A stretch of 6,741 nt of DNA. It comes from Anaerolineales bacterium (GTDB taxonomy: Bacteria; Chloroflexota; Anaerolineae; Anaerolineales; E44-bin32). The notes below the pieces were generated by a model. It saw only the letters and a program-made list of their open reading frames with translations. It made no database searches and had not been told where the DNA came from. The translations under genes and the position numbers were made by a program. Below are positions 1 through 5,641 of the stretch, in pieces; within the stretch, counting starts at the first letter, position 1; each line of letters begins with the position of its first letter. The DNA is taken from NCBI GenBank assembly GCA_030606845.1, contig JAUWFP010000122.1:1-6741 (forward strand), written 5' to 3'.

Positions 1-293
1 GCGTTTCCCTCGTCGATGTCTTTTTGCTGACCTTTGGCCGATAGAAATATGATCGGGGGAATGGCTTTGTTCTCTTCCGAGAGTAAACGGATTACATCGA
101 AACCCGTGATCTCGGGCATCATCACATCGAGGAGAAGAAGATCAAACGTCTCATCGCGAAGCTTGTTGAGTGCCTCCTCTCCGCTGTAGGCGAGCGAGAG
201 CTCATACCCTGCAGGAAGCAGTGTTAATTCGATGAGCCCGACGGTATCGGGTTCATCGTCCACAATGAGTATTCTTGCCTGGTTTTTCGTCAC
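1..293 (-). CDS. Two-component response regulator, receiver domain (3' end beyond window)
   Basis: This is the N-terminal part (97 complete codons) of a cytoplasmic response regulator that takes a phosphoryl group from a partner histidine kinase. Visible signature: hydrophobic strand then the acidic pair D12/D13 (ILIVDDE), phospho-acceptor D56 in LLLLDVMMP, switch residue S85 and conserved K87 in FLSAKG. The start is GTG at 291-293. An in-frame TGA lies only three codons upstream, so no longer start is possible. AGGA about 13 bases upstream is a weak ribosome site. The output domain lies outside the window, so it cannot be assigned to the OmpR/PhoB, NarL or stand-alone class. No kinase gene is visible nearby. 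Family assignment is very sure; the regulated pathway is unknown. Confidence 0.93.
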   Translation of the reverse strand, partial: MTKNQARILIVDDEPDTVGLIELTLLPAGYELSLAYSGEEALNKLRDETFDLLLLDVMMPEITGFDVIRLLSEENKAIPPIIFLSAKGQQKDIDEGN

Positions 294-503
294 TTTTTTC
301 GCTCAATTCCTGTGTAAGTATCGCCCCAATTGTAACCTGCGAAAGGGAACCCGCCAAATATGCGCAGTGATGAAGAATCTATCTTAAAGGGATCAAGTTA
401 ATCGATTGTTCAATAGAACATTATAAGGGTGACCGTAAACTGGCAGCTTTGGCGACTTCTGGGTTCATGCTCAGGCTGCCAAGGTCTAAAACCACTATGG
501 ATT
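294..503. other. Intergenic region between lipoprotein gene and response regulator
   Basis: This 210-bp spacer contains no convincing gene. It holds a possible minus-strand -10 element (420-425) for the response regulator. It also has a 7-bp inverted repeat, TGGCAGC at 441-447 and GCTGCCA at 475-481, with a 27-base loop. The repeat lies just downstream of the lipoprotein stop on the minus strand and could slow or end transcription. No T-run follows it on that strand, so it is not a standard intrinsic terminator. An AATCGATTA element (minus strand, 399-407) and GATTCTTCAT (minus strand, 370-379) recur in the spacer before the gene at 5642. Confidence 0.5.
420..425 (-). promoter_or_regulatory. 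Candidate -10 box for the response regulator gene
   Basis: On the minus strand this reads TATAAT, a perfect sigma-70 type -10 hexamer, about 130 bases before the GTG start. No good -35 hexamer sits 16-18 bases upstream (AGCTGC at 17) and there is no extended TG. It would need an activator, or it may be a chance match. Confidence 0.3.
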
Positions 504-1889
504 CTAATGGCTGCCGACATCATCCGCATCCAACCCGAAAGCGATCACATCATACTCGAGCATCGCTGGATCGGCCCCTCGCGGCAACAAAAGCGACAGT
601 TCGAAATCGCTCGCCTCTCCGGCTTTAAGAAGTTCGGCGGGGGAAACCCATCCAGCCGTAATTATTAGGCCCTTTTCATTTCGCGCTGTCACATAAATGG
701 AAGGTTCTCTGATGAGCGTATCGTCAGGGTTGATTATGACCCCACGCAAGAACACAATTGAGCCGAGGGCCTCATATTGCGAAATACTTAACTCTAGCAG
801 CGAAACCGTTTCGTCCGCAGCTAAAGTATCAACCCCTTCCACCGACGCGTGGGCATTCAGCGTGCGCATCGCATCCTCGGAGGCGAGGATTTCAGGAGAG
901 ATCCCCCAAAATTGTTGGATGGTGAAGGAGTAAATCCCACCGGGTTGAATGGGAAGTGGGGGGTCGATTGGCGCGATCCCAACGAGTTCATCCTCGTTCT
1001 CTAAAACGAGCAGGCCAGAAGCCCATACCCAATCAGAGGAGGGGTTATGGATGGAGCCTAAAAAGAAGGGCATACCCTGGTTTGTGAATTGGAGCGCTGG
1101 CGGCTCTAGAAATTGAAGGTCCGGTTCTGGAGGAGATGTATCAATAACCATATCCAGGAAGAAGACCAGGTCGTCAGGCTCATATCTCCCATCTGCTAAA
1201 GCGATAAAAGGAGCCGATTCACGCGGGTGTATGTGTGTGGTAGAAGCCACAAGATTTGCATAACCAATCGGCTCCTGGGTTTCATCAAGCATGAGAACGG
1301 CGAGGTCAAGTAATTTTGCTTGAGAGATGCCGGGGTTGGTGATCTGCCCGAGGATCACCGTATCACCCTCAGGGTTTACCTGCCAGGTTGCGTTCCGGAT
1401 TTCTCCACGGGCTCGTCGAACGCGTGGGATTCGCTCAGCATCGATATCGGCGGTCGTGTCGACCATGGTGAAGGGCCCCTCAAAATCTAATGCGAATAAC
1501 GCCTCCTCACCCGGCAAAAGGCTGGCGGGGATCGCCGGCACTGTCGCTTTTTCCAATTCAGCCCCTTCTACACCGAGCAGAGTAACTGTGACCGAAATTC
1601 CACCAAGTGGGAACTCGGCTTCATTGACCAACCGTCCAATAACCTGCCACGAATTCGGAGCCTGACCCGGGATTAGATTAAGAGATAGTAGACCGATTTC
1701 AGGAGCGGGCGTGGGGCTGGAAGGGATAGTGGTTGGGGTTGCTGGGCTTTGGGTTTGTTGTGGATCGGGATTCTGAATCATTCCAGGAAAGGCGGAGCAG
1801 GACCCGATGGTGAGTGCAGTGAAAAACATGGAAACGAGGAACCAGGGACCAGACTTATTCTTTTTTTCAGTGTGGGGGTGGAATGGCAT
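504..1889 (-). CDS. Secreted lipoprotein with four tandem beta-sandwich-like repeats
   Basis: A 461-aa protein with unknown function. I place the start at the ATG at 1887-1889 because AAGGTGG (1893-1899, minus strand) ends three bases before it. ATGs at 1928 and 1910 have no such site and would give an over-long leader. The N-terminus has a basic stretch (EKKNK), a hydrophobic segment and a lipobox ending ...LTIGSC, so C31 would be lipidated and the protein held on the outer face of the membrane. A Thr/Ser/Pro-rich spacer (about 43-63) follows. The rest contains four units, each opening with a Gly-x-x-x-Asn motif: IGRLVN (N89), LGQITNP (N185), LGSIHNP (N282) and RGVIINP (N387), spaced about 96-105 residues. 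Each continues into alternating hydrophobic strands and ends near a P-G/R/G-rich turn and a Phe-rich strand. This resembles FxLYD/DUF-type extracellular immunoglobulin-like domains. No catalytic residues are apparent. A scaffold, binding or sensing role is possible but only inferred. Confidence 0.82.
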   Translation of the reverse strand: MPFHPHTEKKNKSGPWFLVSMFFTALTIGSCSAFPGMIQNPDPQQTQSPATPTTIPSSPTPAPEIGLLSLNLIPGQAPNSWQVIGRLVNEAEFPLGGISVTVTLLGVEGAELEKATVPAIPASLLPGEEALFALDFEGPFTMVDTTADIDAERIPRVRRARGEIRNATWQVNPEGDTVILGQITNPGISQAKLLDLAVLMLDETQEPIGYANLVASTTHIHPRESAPFIALADGRYEPDDLVFFLDMVIDTSPPEPDLQFLEPPALQFTNQGMPFFLGSIHNPSSDWVWASGLLVLENEDELVGIAPIDPPLPIQPGGIYSFTIQQFWGISPEILASEDAMRTLNAHASVEGVDTLAADETVSLLELSISQYEALGSIVFLRGVIINPDDTLIREPSIYVTARNEKGLIITAGWVSPAELLKAGEASDFELSLLLPRGADPAMLEYDVIAFGLDADDVGSH

Positions 1890-1951
1890 AACCCACCTTT
1901 TGAGTACCATACAAGATTTCCCAGTCATGATGAGGGAATTAAACCATGAGT

Positions 1952-1998
1952 TGGAGCATTATGCATTACGACATGAATGCGAGTGTGGCCTTGCTCCA
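1952..1998 (-). repeat. Nested inverted repeats in the lipoprotein mRNA leader
   Basis: A 7-bp inverted repeat (TGGAGCA at 1952-1958, TGCTCCA at 1992-1998) encloses a second one (GCATT at 1963-1967, AATGC at 1976-1980, 8-base loop). If transcription starts from the promoter proposed at 2021-2048, this would lie in a roughly 125-base untranslated leader. It does not match a riboswitch class I know. It may be a simple hairpin or chance. Confidence 0.3.
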
Positions 1999-2020
1999 TG
2001 TGTTCGCAGGAGAACGCGGC

Positions 2021-2048
2021 TTTATAAATCAAAGGAAGTTTTGGTCAA
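2021..2048 (-). promoter_or_regulatory. Predicted sigma-70 promoter for the lipoprotein gene
   Basis: The minus strand reads TTGACC (2043-2048), a 16-base spacer, then TATAAA (2021-2026). Each hexamer matches consensus at five of six positions, and the spacer is within the normal range. The -35 overlaps the TGA stop codon of the upstream adenylyltransferase gene, so the lipoprotein can be made independently of it. The transcript would start near 2014, leaving a leader of about 125 bases before the ATG at 1889. Confidence 0.5.
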
Positions 2049-3217
2049 TAAACGGGAAGGGTAGGATCTACCTGCCGTGCCCACGCGTTGATGCCACCCT
2101 GTAAGCTAAAAGTTTTCTTGAAACCTGCGCCGGTTAGGATGTGCAGCGCTCGTGTCGAGCGTAACCCTGTTCTACAGAAAAGAACGATCTCCTCAGCATC
2201 ATCCAACTTGGCCATACGGGTCGACATTGAGCCAAGGGGAATGGAGTCGGCGTTGGGGAGGGCGGAGATCTCCAGCTCGTGTGGCTCACGCACGTCGATC
2301 AGATGGAGAGGTTCGCCGGTCGCCAGCCTTTTTACAAGCTCAGAAGGTTCGATTTCCCAATCGGGTGCATGGCTGCTCTTGTCATTGTTGTGCCCGGGAA
2401 CACCACAGAAAGCCTCATAGTCAATCAGTTGTGTAATAGATGGGTTTTGCGAACAAACCTTGCATTCAGGGTTCTTCTTCAATTTGACCATCTCAAAGCG
2501 CATGTCCAGGGCGTCGTAGATGAGCAACGTACCGATAAGAGGCGTCCCGATTCCAAGCAGCAGCTTGATCGCCTCCGTCGCTTGGAGAGTCCCGATTGTT
2601 CCCGGAAGCAGGCCGAGTACACCACCCTCAGCGCAAGATGGGATTAAACCCACCGGTGGGGGATCGGGGAAAAGGCATCGGTAGCAAGGGCCTTTCTCCG
2701 CCCAGAATACGCTGACCTGTCCGTCAAAACGCGAGACCGAGCCGGAAACATTCGCTTTACCAGTCAGGACGCAGAGATCATTAATCAGATAGCGAGTGGG
2801 GAAATTGTCTGAGGCGTCGATTAGCAAATCAAAGGGTTTGGATATCTGCTCAGCATTCTCTGAAGTGAATGGCTCGTCAAACACGACGACTTCGGCTTCC
2901 GGGTTGATGTCGGACAAACGGTCCCGGGCGGAGAGAACCTTCCGCTCACCGATCCGAGAAGTGCTGTGGATAATCTGGCGCTGTAGGTTCGTTAATTCGA
3001 CAACGTCGTGGTCGACGAGTCCGATACGTCCAACACCCGCTGCAGCGAGATACATGGAGATGGGCGAACCCAAGCCGCCTGCACCTACGATGAGAATCGA
3101 TGATGCTTTAAGTCTCTCCTGGCCCTGTAAGCCAATCTCGGGCAGCAGCAGCTGGCGTGAGTAGCGCTGAAACTCTGAACGTGTTAGTTCGCTTCGTTCG
3201 CTGAACGTGTCCTTCAT
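2045..3217 (-). CDS. moeZ: MoeZ/MOCS3-type sulfur-carrier adenylyltransferase with rhodanese domain
   Basis: A complete 390-aa cytoplasmic enzyme. E1-like proteins of this family adenylate the C-terminal Gly-Gly of small carriers (MoaD, ThiS, CysO type) with ATP. The rhodanese part supplies sulfur to form the thiocarboxylate for molybdopterin, thiamine or cysteine synthesis. Domain 1 (about 15-260) shows RYSRQ (18-22), the nucleotide loop GAGGLGSP (45-52), D69, NLQRQ (77-81), D137 in DASDN, zinc-binding pairs C178/C181 and C252/C255, and the conserved Cys in PSCAEGGVLG (C195). Domain 2 (about 288-388) has the rhodanese LIDVREPHE motif and active loop CRTGLRS with C348. Length matches mycobacterial MoeZ (about 390 aa). 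The ATG is preceded by AAGGGA seven bases upstream. No carrier protein or other cofactor gene is in the window, so the actual substrate is unknown. The symbol reflects architecture, and moeB or thiF would also be used by annotators. Confidence 0.95.
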   Translation of the reverse strand: MKDTFSERSELTRSEFQRYSRQLLLPEIGLQGQERLKASSILIVGAGGLGSPISMYLAAAGVGRIGLVDHDVVELTNLQRQIIHSTSRIGERKVLSARDRLSDINPEAEVVVFDEPFTSENAEQISKPFDLLIDASDNFPTRYLINDLCVLTGKANVSGSVSRFDGQVSVFWAEKGPCYRCLFPDPPPVGLIPSCAEGGVLGLLPGTIGTLQATEAIKLLLGIGTPLIGTLLIYDALDMRFEMVKLKKNPECKVCSQNPSITQLIDYEAFCGVPGHNNDKSSHAPDWEIEPSELVKRLATGEPLHLIDVREPHELEISALPNADSIPLGSMSTRMAKLDDAEEIVLFCRTGLRSTRALHILTGAGFKKTFSLQGGINAWARQVDPTLPVY

Positions 3218-3264
3218 CCTAATCCCTTATAGATGATCCCGGATTCGATTCGATAGCTTCTCCC

Positions 3265-3270
3265 ATTCTA
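3265..3270 (-). promoter_or_regulatory. Candidate -10 box for the adenylyltransferase gene
   Basis: The minus strand reads TAGAAT, five of six matches to the -10 consensus, about 48 bases before the ATG. The positions where a -35 would lie read AGGCTG or CAGGCT, which is poor. It is a tentative call based on placement in the divergent spacer. Confidence 0.25.
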
Positions 3271-3486
3271 CCCTTGAACGCGCCATTCAGCCTGTGGGTT
3301 GGAGAAGGCGTGATTAGGCGGCCAGTCCGTGCGCAACTCGTGTGGAAGAGAGAAGCCGTGGTTAAGAAGGCAGCCTTGAGTGGGTTCAGCGGTGTTTTAT
3401 GTAAAGTGATATACCTGCAATTTTGGATCCGAACCATCAACCATACGCCTGGGTACTTGAGTCACGTAGTTTGGCGTGATTTCCAC

Positions 3487-3495
3487 TGATATAAT
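3487..3495 (+). promoter_or_regulatory. Extended -10 promoter for the amidase/transpeptidase operon
   Basis: The sequence TGATATAAT is a perfect extended -10 element (TGnTATAAT). The -35 position is poor (TAGTTT at 17 bases spacing), which is normal for extended -10 promoters. Transcription would start near 3502 and leave a short leader of about 24 bases before the ATG at 3526. Confidence 0.6.
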
Positions 3496-3525
3496 GACAA
3501 ACCACCTATTTGAGAGAACAGAGGC

Positions 3526-4350
3526 ATGCGCAGCCCTATCAGCTTCCGCAGTACGGATGTCAACGAGCAGCCGATAACACGCCAAATTCTACGCCATCTT
3601 TCAGTGACGTTTATTGTCGCCGGAATCCTGGCGACGCTTTTTACGGCATGGACGCCTGCCAGCTTGAACCCCGGGGAGCTGGCCAATCAATTCGCGGCCG
3701 CCTTGGAAGGTGGGGCACCGGAGAATGGCCCTTCAGCTTTTATGCCCTCTGCCCCGGAGGAGACCGCACTGCGAATTGGATTAGTCATCGGGCATTCAGG
3801 GATAAACCCTAATACCGGTGGTGGTGATCCCGGGTCAATTTGCGAGGATGGCTTGACGGAGTTGGAAGTTAACACCAACGTGGGAAATCTTACCGCACAA
3901 GCACTCGAGGCAGCAGGGCTGCAAGTAGATATCCTGGAGGAGTTTGACTCGCGGCTCTTTGAATATCGAGCGGTAGCGTTAGTTTCCATCCATGCCGATT
4001 CCTGCATCCCAATTAACGACTATGCGACAGGATACAAAGTTGTCAGTGCGCTAGACACAGTTGTTCCAGATAAATCACAAAGGTTGGTCGATTGCCTTAT
4101 TGATCGTTATCACCGGGCGACCGATTTATATTTCCATGCAGGCAGTATCACACGCGATATGACGGAATATCACACCTTCCGCGAGATCCACAGCCAGACA
4201 CCGGCAGCGATCATCGAGACTGGATTTCTCTATCTTGATCGGGATTTTCTCACTTCTCAGCCAGAGAAAGCGGCCCGCGGGATCGCGGACGGCATACTTT
4301 GTTATGTGAATAATGAGCCCGCCAGCCTCCCGTGGGAGACTACGCCATGA
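3526..4350 (+). CDS. Membrane-anchored zinc N-acetylmuramoyl-L-alanine amidase (Amidase_3)
   Basis: A 274-aa protein that should cut the bond between N-acetylmuramic acid and L-alanine in peptidoglycan outside the membrane. Residues 1-24 are polar and basic, 25-42 form one hydrophobic segment (signal anchor or uncleaved signal), and 45-80 are a Pro/Ala/Gly-rich spacer. The catalytic domain (about 82-262) has the four expected zinc/catalytic positions: H90 in VIGHSG (most relatives have GHGG), E112 in TELEVN, H156 in VSIHADS, and E231 in IIETGFL. Four cysteines (106, 160, 190, 259) lie in the exported part and could form disulfides. The start is the only plausible one. The ribosome site is weak (GAGAG 3512-3516; GAGG is too close to the ATG). 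Its stop overlaps the next gene by ATGA, so the two are probably co-translated. Fold and motifs are clear; the physiological role (division, turnover or sporulation-like) is not shown. Confidence 0.9.
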   Translation: MRSPISFRSTDVNEQPITRQILRHLSVTFIVAGILATLFTAWTPASLNPGELANQFAAALEGGAPENGPSAFMPSAPEETALRIGLVIGHSGINPNTGGGDPGSICEDGLTELEVNTNVGNLTAQALEAAGLQVDILEEFDSRLFEYRAVALVSIHADSCIPINDYATGYKVVSALDTVVPDKSQRLVDCLIDRYHRATDLYFHAGSITRDMTEYHTFREIHSQTPAAIIETGFLYLDRDFLTSQPEKAARGIADGILCYVNNEPASLPWETTP

Positions 4351-5333
4351 GCCCGGCAGATTTAAGCCAGCAGGATCCCTCGATGGATCCATCCAACCGA
4401 GCGCATGAATCGCTCCGGCGGGGTGACATCTCCGAGGCGAGGAGATTCGCGCGCCTGGCGGTCAAACTCGACCCGCTTTCTGAAAAAGGATGGTTGACTC
4501 TGGCTGCCGTTTCGGAGCCGCGCGCAGGGTTGGCATACGCGGCGCGCGCCTTGGAAATCAACCCCAAGAGTAAACCGGCGAAAAAAGCGATTCGCTGGCT
4601 GGTTCGGCGCCTGCCTTCTGGAGAACGAAAGGCGGCACTGCGGGAAGCGCGGATACCCGAGGATCTCCTTCCGAAAATTACTCCTCTAGATGTTCTCGCG
4701 CAACGGCGGATCTTACCCAGACGAGTTTTCATCTCATCGGTGGTTTTAGCCGCGGGAGTAGGGATCTGGTTGGGAGGTGCACCCGCCTCTGCTCTGCAGC
4801 CGCAAATCTACCAACAGCCATTGGCGAAAGCGACGATGACGCCAACACCCACGAATACACCCACAGCAACACCTACGCCAACGGCTACACCGACGGCGAC
4901 GCCGACACCAACGGTCACACCCACTCACGCCCTTTCGTACCTCTCAACCTTCAATGTCTCTCTAGATCAATTGGCGGATGAAGGCCGGTGGATCGACGTG
5001 GATCTAAGCGAGCAGCGGGTGACTGCCTTCGACGGCAATAATCTTGTGAGGAGCTTTATCGTTTCAACTGGGACAGCAGCTCATCCGACAGTAACCGGTC
5101 AGTTCCGCGTCTACACCAAGCTTTACTCCACCGCCATGGCGGGTCCCGGGTATTACCTGCCTGGCGTCCCGTATACGATGTATTACTACAAGGGGTATGC
5201 CCTTCATGGGACCTATTGGCATAGCAACTTCGGTGTCCCGGTGAGCCATGGCTGCATAAACTTGTGGACTCCGGATGCGGAATGGCTTTTCAACTTCGCC
5301 TCCATCGGAACGCTTGTATACGTTCACCCCTAA
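4347..5333 (+). CDS. L,D-transpeptidase (YkuD) with N-terminal TPR-like domain and Thr/Pro linker
   Basis: A 328-aa protein. The start is the ATG at 4347-4349, overlapping the amidase stop as ATGA, with GGGAG (4334-4338) eight bases before it; a GTG at 4332 is the rejected alternative. Residues 17-90 look like one or two TPR-like helical repeats (AHESLRRGD...ARLAVKLDPLSEKGWLTLAA; ARALEINPKSKPAKKA). A hydrophobic segment lies at about 127-148 after basic RRILPRR. A TPTPT/ATPT linker covers 164-193, and the YkuD domain about 212-328. The active site is clear: H287 (LHGT) and S300-H301-G302-C303 followed by INL, with C303 the nucleophile. Such enzymes form 3-3 crosslinks in peptidoglycan or attach proteins to it. 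The predicted topology puts the TPR-like part in the cytoplasm and the enzyme outside. Together with the amidase it suggests wall remodelling. The catalytic call is firm; the TPR call is by eye. Confidence 0.93.
   Translation: MSPADLSQQDPSMDPSNRAHESLRRGDISEARRFARLAVKLDPLSEKGWLTLAAVSEPRAGLAYAARALEINPKSKPAKKAIRWLVRRLPSGERKAALREARIPEDLLPKITPLDVLAQRRILPRRVFISSVVLAAGVGIWLGGAPASALQPQIYQQPLAKATMTPTPTNTPTATPTPTATPTATPTPTVTPTHALSYLSTFNVSLDQLADEGRWIDVDLSEQRVTAFDGNNLVRSFIVSTGTAAHPTVTGQFRVYTKLYSTAMAGPGYYLPGVPYTMYYYKGYALHGTYWHSNFGVPVSHGCINLWTPDAEWLFNFASIGTLVYVHP
4836..4925 (+). repeat. Low-complexity Thr/Pro coding repeat
   Basis: About 90 bases of imperfect ACN-CCN codons (TPT, TAT, TPTV units) encode the linker of the transpeptidase. 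It probably spans part of the cell wall as an extended rod. Codons are varied between units, so it is preserved at protein level rather than as a pure DNA microsatellite. Linkers of this kind are very common in Chloroflexota exported proteins. Confidence 0.85.
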
Positions 5334-5415
5334 GCGGTTCTTTGCCAACCATAGCGCAGTACAATATGAATCCCCAATATCTACCATAGGGAAACTGAGG
5401 ACATATATTGCCGAG

Positions 5416-5443
5416 GTAGAGACGTTGCATGCAACGTCTCTAC
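5416..5443. repeat. Perfect 28-bp palindrome
   Basis: The left arm GTAGAGACGTTGCA is followed directly by its exact reverse complement, centred between 5429 and 5430. Similar GTAGAGACG...CGTCTCTAC palindromes are, from memory, scattered through cyanobacterial and Chloroflexota genomes as dispersed short repeats. In RNA it would fold into a strong hairpin and may mark the end of the transpeptidase transcript. There is no T-run on either side, so it is not a standard intrinsic terminator. No clear target-site duplication flanks it. Confidence 0.85.
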
Positions 5444-5471
5444 AATGACGATGATTCCATAAGATGGTTTC

Positions 5472-5498
5472 AATCCAAGGTGGACGAGTTCCTGGATT
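5472..5498. repeat. Imperfect inverted repeat
   Basis: AATCCAAGG (5472-5480) can pair with CCTGGATT (5491-5498), leaving one bulged base and a 10-base loop. There is no T-run, so a terminator role is not supported. It could be chance. Confidence 0.3.
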
Positions 5499-5586
5499 CG
5501 GCTGATCCATCGTCGTCTGGAAATCGCTCCCCTATTATCTATTGGATTTGGTAAGATTCTTCATAATCGATTACTCAAAGTGATAA

Positions 5587-5595
5587 GCGCTAACA
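5587..5595 (+). promoter_or_regulatory. GCGCTAACA motif upstream of the acidic protein gene
   Basis: This 9-mer occurs again at 6122-6130, upstream of the thioredoxin-like gene. Only one copy is present here; positions 11 bases up and down show no second CGCTAAC. It lies 46 bases before the ATG at 5642. A shared regulator site is an inference from repetition alone. Confidence 0.25.
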
Positions 5596-5641
5596 AAAAA
5601 TCCGATTATTTCTAAACATATAGCTAGCAGGGTGAATTCTG

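Larger units (their letters stand above)
3218..3525. other. Divergent promoter region
   Basis: This 308-bp spacer separates the leftward adenylyltransferase gene from the rightward amidase operon. I see no gene with convincing composition, ribosome site or family resemblance; the small open frames here look random. It carries a strong rightward promoter (3487-3495) and a weaker leftward candidate (3265-3270). A short tandem GATTCGATTCGAT lies at about 3242-3254. No terminator would be expected between divergent genes. Confidence 0.6.
5334..5641. other. Intergenic region with palindrome and hairpins
   Basis: This 308-bp spacer has no gene I can support. It contains a perfect 28-bp palindrome (5416-5443), an imperfect hairpin (5472-5498), a CATAAT hexamer (5562-5567) without a good -35, a GCGCTAACA motif (5587-5595) and the ribosome site of the next gene. 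No hairpin with a following T-run marks the end of the amidase/transpeptidase operon. The sequence from about 5530 onward is AT-rich, fitting a promoter zone for the gene at 5642. Confidence 0.55.

Noticed and set aside
441..481. Possible tRNA or intrinsic terminator around the TGGCAGC/GCTGCCA inverted repeat
   Set aside because: No cloverleaf arms or anticodon stem could be built, and no T-run follows the hairpin on the minus strand.
429..668. Open frame of 79 codons on the plus strand
   Set aside because: It overlaps the end of the lipoprotein gene in antisense, has no family resemblance, and no ribosome site at its start.
1890..1928. Longer start for the lipoprotein (ATG at 1928 or 1910)
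   Set aside because: Neither has a ribosome site, and both lengthen the region before the lipobox; the ATG at 1889 follows AAGGTGG.
3219..3440. Open frame of 73 codons on the minus strand in the divergent spacer
   Set aside because: The translated sequence looks like random coding, its start lacks a good ribosome site, and it covers the predicted promoter region.
3274..3489. Open frame of 71 codons on the plus strand in the divergent spacer
   Set aside because: No recognisable domain, no ribosome site, and it runs up to the extended -10 of the amidase operon.
3510..3812. Plus-strand frame overlapping the amidase start
   Set aside because: The amidase frame carries the zinc motifs; this frame is a shadow of it.
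4332..4346. GTG start for the transpeptidase
   Set aside because: The ATG 15 bases later has a better-placed GGGAG and the typical ATGA overlap with the amidase stop.
5467..5476. GTTTCAATCC resembling the start of some CRISPR repeats
   Set aside because: It occurs once, with no second copy or regular spacing.
5064..5510. Minus-strand frame of 148 codons opposite the transpeptidase and palindrome
   Set aside because: It is antisense to the YkuD active site and runs through the palindrome; composition is not protein-like.
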